From Trichomonas tenax (Eukaryota > Parabasalia > Trichomonadida > Trichomonadidae): DNA of 64,000 nt. Below the pieces are notes generated by a model, which was not told the DNA's origin, searched no databases, and saw only the letters and a list, made by a program, of their open reading frames with translations. Positions within the stretch are counted from its first letter, which is position 1, and each line of letters starts with the position of its first letter. Where the stretch lies: positions 1 to 64,000 of the forward strand of contig JALKBU010000123.1 in NCBI GenBank assembly GCA_023091735.1. Reading direction: 5' to 3'. The position numbers were made by a program, and so were the translations under genes. Positions 18,641 through 29,600 of the stretch are shown here, one piece after another.

Positions 18641-21600
18641 TTAAAATGGAGTTATTGGAAGCATATTAAGTCTTCCATCCATTGTGAAAACGCAGACCAT
18701 CGTTGGATGGTAAACAACGGAAACATTAAGCGCAGGTTCATCTGTGTGACCTAGTTTATATGGTTTTGTGAAATCAGAGGGATCAAAGATTAAAATGTTG
18801 CTGTCTGAATCACAAGCAACGACAAAATCGATGCCTTTGTACAAAAATTTATGCCAGCAAAGTATCTCAACAGCATGATCACACAGCTTTTCTCCATAGA
18901 CAGTGTAAATGGATAAATGAGAACCGAAGAATGCAAAAACAAAGTTCATAGAATCAGTGATTAATAATTGCGATGGTTCTTCATCGCATTTAATTTTGCA
19001 GACGAACTCTCTATGAATTGAATTATGAATGAAGATACTGCAATCCATAGTTCCAACAGCAAAAACAGAGCTGTAATCTGAGAAATCTAGTGTTGTTATA
19101 AATCCTGGGATGTTAACTCTGATTGTTTCTGTTTTTACAGAGGATCGATTGAAAACTTGAATAATTTTGTTCCTCGATGCTGAAACAAGGTTCGGAACAT
19201 CAATGTGTTCATGCAGTACATCATTCTGGTTGAATGAATACAACATTAGATCTGAAGGATCGATTATATATAATGATTTTTCAGATTTATAAATGATGTA
19301 ATTTTCCTTGTATCCAATGGTGTAAATCTTTTTTATGGAAACTCCTGTTGCATCAAAATCATAGATTCTCATTTCTCCGTTCTTCGTGAAAACAGCAACT
19401 TTGTGTCCATAGAAGAAAGTTTTCAAAATTTCATTTCGAAGCAAACCAAATCCAAAAACACAATCGTATCCAATTGTATAATCGGTTGTTACGTGTCCCA
19501 TGATTGGCGAAAATTCAGCTGAAAAATCATATTTCTCTGTTAATTTTCTGTTCTTGACGACGTTTGCAACACTTTCAACACCAATGCAGATGTTTGATGT
19601 GTAATTTGTTGACTTTGTGCTGTTATATCGAATTTCAGGATATAAGCTTTGAATATGGAAAGATTTTCCTGTGACTAATTCAATGTTCACGAGAATTTCG
19701 AAATTAGAGAAGTTTTCACCCGTTCCCAGAGTCTTCAACAATGTTTCAGAAACGGGATCACGACATGAAGGAAAAACAACTTTCAGGTGATGCATGATTT
19801 CATATGATTTCATTGGATTAAAGTCGATGTAAATGCTTTCTTTTGTTTTCAAGAAGATTTCAACTGATGTTGGTTTCTTTTCTATAATGGAGTCAATGTT
19901 ATCTTTCTTAATCTTCATCATGGGCTCGGAAGACGATATAACTTGTATTTTGTCATTGGAAATGAACAAGCAAACATTGCTTTCTGTACCTAAAGTGTAT
20001 TTCACACCAGTAAGTGAAACAATGTCTTGATCTCCTAAATCGATATCATTCATGAAAATCATTTGACTCATATCATAGAACTTGAGCTTTGATTCATATT
20101 TCATACAGAATAATGAAGGAGTTCTGCCAAACGCATATTTAGATGAACGAACCATTTTGGCCTCATCAATATGGAAAGCGTTCATATAAATATTGTATTC
20201 GAAAACAGACTTAAGAGGAGGAATCATTCCTCTGTACTTATTGACAGTATTCTTCTGAATTGTTGAAGCCATAGAAACTAAGTTTTTGCCTTGAAGCAGT
20301 GATTCGCATACTTCGTGTGTTAGTTTCTTCAACTTTAAAGTAAACTTGCTTGAAAATTCGTTGATTTCATCAAATCCTTCAATATCTTTGATGAACACTT
20401 TATCTTTCGAATTAAGCTGAGTTAGTAAGTTATATAATGATGGATATTCTTCAAAATCACATCCTTCAAGTTGTGAAGCTCGTTGAACGACACTTTGATC
20501 ACCTATTCCACAGTTTTCGCTGACACTGATACCAAAACGCAATGTATAGTTACTTGCTGACTTCAATAAGTAATACAATGTCAAAACATCATTGACTTGC
20601 TTCTTTTCTGTATCAACGTTAGTGTGATCATAGAAAGGAGAGTTAATATATGCATCAAGAAGAACGGGATCAAATGAATTGTCGCAAAATCTGAAAAATA
20701 TGGCTTTGTAGACATATATCACTTTGTCTTTTGGTGGAATATTCAAACTCGATGATTCTTCAAGTAATTTAAGAACAGTTGCATTGCAGTTAATCTTAAG
20801 TGCACCAGAAACTATTTGAATGAAATCCAAAATCGTCTCCAGGTTTGAAATGCTCTTCAATGCAAAGTGTTTCACAAAAGTGTAACATTGATCATATGAA
20901 TCGTCTTTGAGTTGAGACAGCAACAGAAGCAAAGGCCAAACAAACCAAAGTTTGTCATTTGCAGTCATCTCTTCATTCTTTTGCATTGCAAGACCACCAA
21001 TCAAAGCGGAACAAATCTCTTTTTGATCGAAACTTAATCCAAGTGCCATAATTGTTGCAACACTGTACAGCATTGGAAGATTAAGACATAATGGAGTAAG
21101 GCTTTCAAAGATTTGTTCTTTTTGAGGGTGATGCATCAAAGCAATAGATATTGCTGAAATTTCATCAGAGCCTTGAAGAACAACGATTGTTTTAACAGCA
21201 CTAATGACCGATTTAACATCTCCGACTTCGATAATTTTGAGCAGAATCGCAACATTTTCTTGTCTTAAATATATTGTTGGAAGTGTTGAAGCTAATTGAT
21301 CAAGAACACATAACAATTGATATGTCATTTCTTGATCTGTTTCGAAGTAATTCATAATTATTGCAAACAATAAATCAAAATCTTTTGCTGTCAATGAACA
21401 CAAACCTATTGATGTTAACAAAGAAACAAAATATTTGATTAATTTCGGATTGCGTTCGCTTTCGATTCCATATATGTCAGGGAAAACTTTGAGCAATTTC
21501 GAGAAATATTTGTCGTTTCTAAAGAAGCTCGGAAATTGCGCAACAGCAGTCGTTGCCAAATGATGAACAATTCTTCCAAAAGCAGCTGATTTCATCCACA

Positions 21601-24600
21601 GCATTACGTTGAGAATAATGCCATTGAACAAATCGCTCATACATCCAGGAACAGAAAGTGTGTCCATGATTGAATAAAACGCAATGTATAGTTGATAAGA
21701 AAGAAATGATGGATGATTTTCAAGAACTTTGCCAATTAATGAAAATCCATTAAATTTCAATTGTGCCAATCTGAAGCCACCCAATGTGAACTTAATAAGA
21801 CCAATTAAAATTTCAATGAAGCCTTCAGGAAGATTAACCGGATCATTAAATAATGGAACAAATGACATTAAGTGGTTTCCTGCGCCAAGCATGAAATGCA
21901 ATGATTTCTTTTGCGGCTTGTGAGACAACAATTCTCCATAGCATTCATAGTCATTCTTGGAAGAATATATAAATTTAATTTTGGAAGGAAGTTCTCCTTT
22001 GAACATAAAACTGTTGAAATAAAACAATTTTGGATCATTAAGACCTTCGTCACCTCTTGATTCAACGTGCTTTAATCCTTCTTCGGAAATAATTGTTTTG
22101 CCAAGGCCGAATGGACCCATAGTGACAAAGTCCAAATCATCTAAAGTTTCACTTCCTCCTATTTCAATTTCGAGATTATCTTCAATTGGAAATTGCATGT
22201 ATGGGATTTCTTGGCAATAAATTATTGAGTCTTTGGCGAAAAATCCAACAGCTGACTTTTCCAATGAATATCTTTGGCAAACATAAGAACAAAAGATCCA
22301 ACCGCGTTTGTTGAAATTGCATAAATATGTCTTTGGAGCTGATTTCTCTGAATCTGGTGTAGTGAAAGAATAAAAGAAAGCTTGCCTCAAGTAAAACAAT
22401 CTGAATGATCCGAATGGACTTGAAACTTTGATAATAGTGTATTCTTTGCTATAAACATTTGATGCTGCAATATCAATATTGATCCAAAACGAAAAACAGA
22501 AAACTTTGTTGAAGATCATTGATGGACATTCCTTGAGAATACAGAATGGTTTGTCTGTTCCACATGAAAATTCTGTTTTCATATGATTATTTGATTCTGT
22601 TGTTTGCGAATTCAACAACCTGCGGGCAAAATCGATATTTGGTGGATCAATCATGAATTTAACCAATTTCATCGCAATGTTGAAGCTTGAAATTTCACTT
22701 GTTATACTCCAAATAATGGAATAAATGATATCATCTTTGGGAATATCTAAAGTGAATTTGCATCCACGAAATGTAACTGTGTTGTCTTTTGATGCAAGAA
22801 AATCAATTAAAATCTGATCTATTCCTGCTTCGTGGAGCATATAACAGTTTCGAACAGAAAACTGTGTTTGTTTCTCGAGAAGAGAGATAATCTTGAAAAT
22901 AAAAGGAGTGGATCCAAAAGGAATAATAGTCAAAGGAACAATCGTTGGATGGCGAATAACATATGGAATGTCATGAGCTAAAGAATTAGAAGCTCCAGCA
23001 ATATTGACTAATGTTGATAAAATGTACTTGAAATGTTCTGGTTTGAAATTGATCTTGATTATTTCTACAAGGTGATTCAAGTGTCGAGCTGACAATTGGT
23101 AATGTGTGAAGCTTTGAATAACATAAGAAAATATCTTCAAAACTTGTGACAGAACTTTATCTGATTTCATTATTTTGGCATAAGAAAACAAAGTATCAAG
23201 GCTGGAATTAAACTGAGATGCGAGTTGTATATTGTGTGAGCATCCGTAAATGATTACTTCGCTTAGTTCTATGATTGTCACCAATGCAATTTCAGAATGA
23301 TCCATTGCCATTCTTGTGTAGAATTCATTTATTGATCTGATTAATTTATCGATTTTTGTATCTTTGACAACGATCAAATAGCGTTTAATGATCATGAAAA
23401 TCATGTTCAAAAGATTCCTTTCTGTGCAAAGAGACAAGAAAATTGTTGAAAATTCGTAAGAATTGAAGCAATCGATAATTGATTTATCATCTTCGAGAAC
23501 ATTAAAAACAAAATTCATTACTGTTGAAAACGCGAGCTTAGCATATGGAACAGAGTCATAACTATTCCATAACCTCGAAATAGTTTCAGATAATGCAATT
23601 AAACATTCTGATGTGATTAAAAATCTATAGTCGAATTCTGTTTCGCAATACAAGATGTGTCCTATAATCTCTGCTGCTAAAAACGGAAATTCTCTTTTTG
23701 TAATAATCAAATCGCCAATAACTGAAGGAGCTGACTTGGATAAATAGAATATAGTTTTCGTTCGAATAAATTTAATAACTTCTGGTAATTCATTATTAGA
23801 AAACGCGCAAATGTTTGGATTAAAAATCGAATTCGTCGTGAAGAAATCAGAAACATGTGATAGAGATGTCTTATTGATATTTTTGTCCAAAACAACAGAG
23901 ATATCTACAATCAAATCGATAAAATGAGGATCATTTGTCAATAAATTCACTAAATGGAAAAATGATGTGTAAAGGCAATCAGTACATTGAGAATCCGCGA
24001 GATAAATCGATTCTGAGAAGCTGTGTATGATTTCTATCGTTTTATTTGGAACAAAACTTTTGACGCGTAAATTTGTACAAATTCTTTCACGTGGAACTCT
24101 TTGGAATCCAATTTCAAACTCGCTATTAACTGTTTCGTGAAAAGGAAAATTAGAAAAATATGTTTTTTGGATTTCATCAAAATGAATTTCATCCAATTTA
24201 TTGTAAACAGGCAAAGTAGACACGTAATTAATGAATACCGAACTCAAAACAACGAAACAGTCTTTTATTGGCTGCGTTACTTCTATCATTGATATCAATG
24301 CAACAATTCGAACGGCTCTAAAGTTAAATTCCTTAATTAGCTCGCTAATGTTCGCAATTATTCGAAAGTTTTCTTCTGACGTGAAATATTTCTCTGGATT
24401 CATTAAAATTTGAATAATGACGTCAGTTAACAAATCCAAAGTTTCGGTATTTTTCTGCAAAAGTGCGATTTGTATAATCTGGAAGAACGTGGAACTTGGA
24501 ATTTTTATCGATGATTGGTCTAAAATGTAATGACGAGCTGCGCTCAACAAAGAATCGCCATCCCAAGGAAAATTGGGGTGATATAAGAATCTGTACATTA

Positions 24601-25066
24601 TGTTTGTGAATAGTATAGTGTTGACTTCATCCAAATTATTGTATTTTACTGCGTTTAATATTGTTAAAACTTTTGTTAATATTTTTGGATCTTTGAAGTT
24701 GTCTGAGTTCATAATAAAGGTCAAAATTGAATATGTGGATCCAAATTTCAGATATTTATCGATTGTGTCTGCTCCTTTGTGTAATTTGAAAATAAATTCG
24801 AACAAATCTTCCTTAAAATCGAGAAATTCGATGTACGGTTGGAAAGCATCGTAGATATTGTATGATTTTTGGTCGATATTTTCATCAATTGCATACAAAT
24901 TATGTTTCGTGAAAATCGGAAATTCGGTGAGATAAGGCGGAACTAAATTACCTTCATCTCCTTTCAAAAGTTCCTCCTTCTCAAGCATCATCGCTATCAA
25001 AGGGCACTTTGGCTTATCGAAATGAAAGATATTCATTACAAATGACAAATCATGACAATTTGACAT
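18641..25066 (-). CDS. Giant BEACH-family protein with vestigial BEACH domain
   Basis: The 2141-residue protein starts at the ATG of MSNCHDLSF; an upstream in-frame TTG was rejected. The first 800 residues are an armadillo-like helical array. About 825-1035 is a concanavalin-like (LamG-type) domain as in neurobeachins, followed by more helices. A PH-like segment lies at about 1670-1780 (IKKDNIDSIIEKKPTSVEIFL). The start of a BEACH domain follows as FSNFEILVNIELVTGKSF near 1787. After only some 60 more residues the sequence enters WD40-like blades that run to the end. A normal BEACH domain is about 280 residues, and its hallmark motifs are absent. The family acts in vesicle traffic and membrane organisation. 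The start sits within TTGACATGTAAAATG, and the stop is TAAA. Confidence 0.75.
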   Translation of the reverse strand: MSNCHDLSFVMNIFHFDKPKCPLIAMMLEKEELLKGDEGNLVPPYLTEFPIFTKHNLYAIDENIDQKSYNIYDAFQPYIEFLDFKEDLFEFIFKLHKGADTIDKYLKFGSTYSILTFIMNSDNFKDPKILTKVLTILNAVKYNNLDEVNTILFTNIMYRFLYHPNFPWDGDSLLSAARHYILDQSSIKIPSSTFFQIIQIALLQKNTETLDLLTDVIIQILMNPEKYFTSEENFRIIANISELIKEFNFRAVRIVALISMIEVTQPIKDCFVVLSSVFINYVSTLPVYNKLDEIHFDEIQKTYFSNFPFHETVNSEFEIGFQRVPRERICTNLRVKSFVPNKTIEIIHSFSESIYLADSQCTDCLYTSFFHLVNLLTNDPHFIDLIVDISVVLDKNINKTSLSHVSDFFTTNSIFNPNICAFSNNELPEVIKFIRTKTIFYLSKSAPSVIGDLIITKREFPFLAAEIIGHILYCETEFDYRFLITSECLIALSETISRLWNSYDSVPYAKLAFSTVMNFVFNVLEDDKSIIDCFNSYEFSTIFLSLCTERNLLNMIFMIIKRYLIVVKDTKIDKLIRSINEFYTRMAMDHSEIALVTIIELSEVIIYGCSHNIQLASQFNSSLDTLFSYAKIMKSDKVLSQVLKIFSYVIQSFTHYQLSARHLNHLVEIIKINFKPEHFKYILSTLVNIAGASNSLAHDIPYVIRHPTIVPLTIIPFGSTPFIFKIISLLEKQTQFSVRNCYMLHEAGIDQILIDFLASKDNTVTFRGCKFTLDIPKDDIIYSIIWSITSEISSFNIAMKLVKFMIDPPNIDFARRLLNSQTTESNNHMKTEFSCGTDKPFCILKECPSMIFNKVFCFSFWINIDIAASNVYSKEYTIIKVSSPFGSFRLFYLRQAFFYSFTTPDSEKSAPKTYLCNFNKRGWIFCSYVCQRYSLEKSAVGFFAKDSIIYCQEIPYMQFPIEDNLEIEIGGSETLDDLDFVTMGPFGLGKTIISEEGLKHVESRGDEGLNDPKLFYFNSFMFKGELPSKIKFIYSSKNDYECYGELLSHKPQKKSLHFMLGAGNHLMSFVPLFNDPVNLPEGFIEILIGLIKFTLGGFRLAQLKFNGFSLIGKVLENHPSFLSYQLYIAFYSIMDTLSVPGCMSDLFNGIILNVMLWMKSAAFGRIVHHLATTAVAQFPSFFRNDKYFSKLLKVFPDIYGIESERNPKLIKYFVSLLTSIGLCSLTAKDFDLLFAIIMNYFETDQEMTYQLLCVLDQLASTLPTIYLRQENVAILLKIIEVGDVKSVISAVKTIVVLQGSDEISAISIALMHHPQKEQIFESLTPLCLNLPMLYSVATIMALGLSFDQKEICSALIGGLAMQKNEEMTANDKLWFVWPLLLLLSQLKDDSYDQCYTFVKHFALKSISNLETILDFIQIVSGALKINCNATVLKLLEESSSLNIPPKDKVIYVYKAIFFRFCDNSFDPVLLDAYINSPFYDHTNVDTEKKQVNDVLTLYYLLKSASNYTLRFGISVSENCGIGDQSVVQRASQLEGCDFEEYPSLYNLLTQLNSKDKVFIKDIEGFDEINEFSSKFTLKLKKLTHEVCESLLQGKNLVSMASTIQKNTVNKYRGMIPPLKSVFEYNIYMNAFHIDEAKMVRSSKYAFGRTPSLFCMKYESKLKFYDMSQMIFMNDIDLGDQDIVSLTGVKYTLGTESNVCLFISNDKIQVISSSEPMMKIKKDNIDSIIEKKPTSVEIFLKTKESIYIDFNPMKSYEIMHHLKVVFPSCRDPVSETLLKTLGTGENFSNFEILVNIELVTGKSFHIQSLYPEIRYNSTKSTNYTSNICIGVESVANVVKNRKLTEKYDFSAEFSPIMGHVTTDYTIGYDCVFGFGLLRNEILKTFFYGHKVAVFTKNGEMRIYDFDATGVSIKKIYTIGYKENYIIYKSEKSLYIIDPSDLMLYSFNQNDVLHEHIDVPNLVSASRNKIIQVFNRSSVKTETIRVNIPGFITTLDFSDYSSVFAVGTMDCSIFIHNSIHREFVCKIKCDEEPSQLLITDSMNFVFAFFGSHLSIYTVYGEKLCDHAVEILCWHKFLYKGIDFVVACDSDSNILIFDPSDFTKPYKLGHTDEPALNVSVVYHPTMVCVFTMDGRLNMLPITPF

Positions 25067-25480
25067 TTTACATGTCAATAAAATATTCAAAATAAATGGA
25101 TTTTGATGAGTTTACTGCACAGTTTTCACAGTATGTATAATTGCAAGGTCCATCTCTGTAATATTGGTTCCAAACTTCAATCTGATAATTTTTCTGAATG
25201 ATTAATCAGATTGTTTGAAAGATTGTCGATGTTAATGATGTATCACTTGAAAATAATGATGGTAATACAAATCAAAACGCCAACTCGATAATGTATTATA
25301 AAATGGTAAGAAAACTGAAAATATCATTTGAATATGCGGAACATAAGTGATGTTATTATTGTTCAAAATTGGAATTGGATTATCTGCATAACAAACATTT
25401 GTTGCAAAATGAAATAATTTGTTGGTGATTTTATCTTGGACGATGTTTCTTTTAAATTGTTGCATCGCCAATTTCATTCT
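25067..25480. other. Upstream region of the BEACH-family gene
   Basis: TTTACATGTCAATAAAA lies directly at the start of the minus-strand gene. The rest is AT-rich, with no gene I can support. Confidence 0.4.
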
Positions 25481-26455
25481 AATAATCAATAATGCAATCA
25501 ATGGCTTCAATTGTTCCTTTATATCCGATGCCAAATATTTTTGAAGATCCAAATGGACAAATAATTGTGCAGTTAGACACAACGAATTTTTCACGTTGTG
25601 ATATCGACATCATTGATTATTTACAAAGTTGCAATTATGTGTGTTGCAGATTCCTGTGTACAAATATGACACGAATGAATTTGTTTGTTCATTTTTGCAA
25701 AAAGATGAATAATTTACAACTGAAACTTGATTCGAAAATAATGTTTGGAAACCATAACTCCATTTAACAACATTGTTGCTGCAGTTTGTTTGGAAAGTTC
25801 CATCATAACCAAAATAGAAGTATTTTTACATGAAGAAATAGAACTGCCAATTACAAAATTTTGAGGCAGAAGAAAGTCGAATTATTGAGAGTTCTATTTC
25901 ACAAAGTAATGAATATAATTGCGCTATTCTCTCAAATGGAAATAACCAATTTATTGATTCGACAAATATTTCTTTTGTTAAAATAATCACACATTAATTT
26001 TTACAACAATATATAATAATACAGTGCAAAGACAATGTGTGATGTATCATAAATACAATTCGCATTTTGTGTCTCACTGCAATGTAATAAAAAATACACA
26101 CAACAGAGTTGAAAATAATTATGGAATTGTTTTGAATGATCGTTGTGATCTTTTTATGAGTTTTTGTGTTTTTTCTTTGAATTCAGGACCTTCTTTATTC
26201 GCAAACAATCAAAAAAACTGTTATCGACAATTGCTGTATTAGTGAAAATAATATTATTGATAAATTAACATCAAGAAATCCGGTTTCGCTCGGAACAACA
26301 AATTCTTTAGTTCTCAATCTAAAACATTTTTCAACACAAAATTGTTATGCAGAAATTAATATTGTTGAAGGAAACATTAACGAACACACAATCTTGCCAT
26401 CATCAAGAATTTTCCATCCTATTTGTGACCCAGTATTCATGCATTGCTCTTAAGT
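25481..26455 (+). pseudogene. Decayed Pmp-like beta-helix surface protein
   Basis: Several short frames in different phases read as one broken protein. Early pieces include RCDIDIIDYLQSCNY. Middle pieces include SSISQSNEYNCAI and VSHCNVIKNTHNRVENNYGIV. A last piece runs through LNLKHFSTQNCYAEINIVEGN and ends CDPVFMHCS at a TAA. The alternation of short polar strands, cysteines and asparagine turns matches trichomonad right-handed beta-helix proteins. At least three stops or frameshifts interrupt it. No signal peptide or membrane anchor remains. Confidence 0.55.
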
Positions 26456-26621
26456 AAACATTCAATGAATTCCTGATTAATACTATACTCAACATATTAA
26501 CAATTTTGTCACTCGCAATCGAGAAATTGTCCATTGAGAAAATATTTCGTTCATCAGTTCATATTTTGGCCAAATATCAAAAATAAGAAGATATAATGTA
26601 AACATAAATAACAAATAAAGT

Positions 26622-29600
26622 TTAATCGGATCGAGATTGTTGGATGCAGCGAAGATCTGATGGAGAAAGATGAGCGCGTAAAAATGAAATGTCGGCATAT
26701 TTTCCTTCGAGACAACGAAGAAGTTCTTGAATAACACGCTTACTTGTCGACAACTCTGTTGATGCTGTTCGTGCTGCTGATTTAGATATCTCTGACTCTG
26801 CAATCAATTCTTTCTCGCGTGTGATAAATTTCTTTCGCTCTTCATCTTGATCGGATGTCGATTTTTCAAGACATTGCTTCAGACGTTCGCTCTCTCGTCT
26901 CGAATCAGAAACAGCATTGTCATAGCTCTGTCGAATTGCTGCGATCTCTGTTTCATGTGAACGACTGATCGTGTTTCGGAGGTCACTCAATTTTCTGTTA
27001 ACGATGTAATTTGATGCATCAATCAAAGTGCTTCCTGTGAATCCCTGTGATGATGCTTCTTCAATGAATGTTTTGATCTGATTGTTGATATTATTGAATT
27101 CGTCACTAATGTTTTGAATTCCTCGTGAAATGTTTTGTTTCGTCAGATATTCGACTGGATAATTGACTTTGATCATGTTTCGTGATGAAATGTTCAAAAC
27201 CTTTTCGATGGACGATGAAAGATAAAAAACATCATCACTCATTTTTGAGATTCCAGAAACGATGTCATTCCCGTATGTGCTGCTGATCTTAGATGTAATG
27301 ATTTCTTGAACAGAAACTAAACTATTGTAACGAGAAACGAAATTTTTGAGACGCGCGATTGAATCTCCTGATGAACCGAGTTTGTCAACTTCTGATTTGA
27401 TATTGAGAAGATATTCTGCTTCACTCTCAATGTCATCGCCAAAGAGAACTTTGAGTCTTGAAATACGTTCTTTCATATCTTTCTCTGCTTTGATCTGCGT
27501 TTCGATGATGTTTTTGAATTCTTCGCTCGTGTTTGCACCAATGAAAGAAAAGAGAGAGTTGTTAATGTCTTCTTTCTGCTTGATGTCAGATATCATTTTG
27601 ATGATGACCTGCGGAATATTAGATGGGTCATCGCAGTTGCAAAGTTTGCAAATTGATGAAAGAAGTGTTGACATTTGGTCGTTCTTCTCTTTCACGTCTT
27701 GATAATACTTCGAGATGTGGAATGATAATTTGAGAGGATCTTCGCTGCCGACTTGTTTGCAGATTGATGACAAGATGGAAACATTCGACGAAACTTTGCC
27801 TGGAATTTCGTGTGCACTCACTTCTGGATATATCTTCTTCAATGATTCGAAAACAACTTTCATCTGAGATAATACGAAATAGAGAGACTTTTGATCTTTG
27901 ACATCTGGGAAAAGTCCGCTGATGATCTCTGTGTTTTGTTTAGATTCGCTAATATACGCTTTCATCGATGCCATCGTTCGATAATGTTCACCGAACAGTT
28001 TTTGGAGTTCTGAGTATTCTTTGACACGTTGAATCAACAATTGAACTAAATCTGTGTAGTTTTCATTCTGATTATTTCCTTGGAACAGTAGAATCGGTCT
28101 CAAAGATTCAAGCATTGAAAGTTGAATTCTTAGTTTCTCATTCTCGTTCTTCAGTGAATCTTTAGAATCATAAAGCTCAGAGAATTTTCGCTGCAAATCA
28201 TTTCCACTTTGTTTCATCAACTGCTCAAGTTCATTGACGTGATCTGTGAGAATCGATAATTTCTTTTCTGATGTTTCTTTATCGCGTCGCATTTTATCTA
28301 TTTGACGTTGGCAATCATCAATAATTCGTTGCTTTTCGCTCAATTCAAGTTTCTTAATCTTCTCGATCTCGTTTTGATATTTTGCACGTTCGATTTCGAT
28401 TTCTTGTGATTTTCGTTTGATTTCGACTTCAAGTTTCTCGTTTTGTGATGTTAAAGAATTGATTTTAGATTCATATTCTTTAATGATTGACATCTTCTCT
28501 TGTTGTGTTGAATTAAATGATTCATTCATTTTAGACTCATACTCGTTGATTGTTGATGCATGTTTCGTGATTTCACTTTTTGCTTCTGCAAATTTCTCTG
28601 TCAATGTTTTGTTTTGATTTTTTTCTTCTTCAAGCTTCGTTTCAAGATCACTTATTTGTGTGAGAAGATATTGATTATCTTTCTGATATTTATCAACTAA
28701 GTTTGCTTTCTCTTTGACCTTTGAAAATTCTTCTTGAAGATCATTATATGATTTCTCTTTTTCTGAAATATTCTTTCGCATTTCTTCCAAACTATTTTCA
28801 CATTCTTTAATCTGAAGCTGAATCTCTTTATATCGAATATAGCTTTCTTTCAGTTTAGATTCACTCTCTTTCAATTGATCTTCTTGAGCTTTAATGGCTC
28901 CTTGATGCTTTTGTTCGTTTTCTTGGAAACTGATAATGCTTTGCGATGAATTAGTTTTAAGAATTTCATTTTCTGAATTCAAAATATTTATTTTTAAATC
29001 TTTGATTTCTAAATCCTTTCGTGCTTCAGTTAATTGAATATTCATTTCGTTCATTCGCTTTTCTAATGAAATTGATTGTTGCAGAAGATTTTCGTAAACT
29101 GAATTTGATTTTTCTTGTTCATCTTTTGTTTTATCAAGTTCTGCTTTCGTTTCTTTAAGTTCACTTCGAAGTGAATCAAGAATATCGAGATCTTTCAGAG
29201 ATAACTCTGACTGTGATAATTTCTCTCGAAGTTCTTGATTCTCTGTTTTCAGATGTTTGTTCGCTTCTGTTAATTCATCTTTTGTCCATGTTAAATTATT
29301 GATATTGATTCTATGTTCTTTATTCTCTTGTTCTAATTCAATCATCTTTTGTATTGCTGAATTGCTTTCTTTCTCTAACAATGTCAATCGTTCTATTTGA
29401 TGCTGCTTAAGTTCTATTTCAGCATTCGCCATCGAAAGTTTGTAATTTAGAGTATCATTTTCGACTTTAAGTGATTTGCAGGCTGCTTTAAGTTTAGATA
29501 TTACATCTTTAGTGTTATTTTGAACATTCTGAGTTCTTTCTATATCACGCAATGTCTTCTTTAATATATCAATTTTTTTATCTTTTTCTTCTATTTCTTG

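Noticed and set aside
25067..25090. Upstream in-frame TTG start for the BEACH-family protein, and similar TTG/GTG starts for the UBL-UBA, kinase and Calx-beta genes.
   Set aside because: A good ATG lies a few codons downstream in each case, and nuclear trichomonad genes start with ATG.
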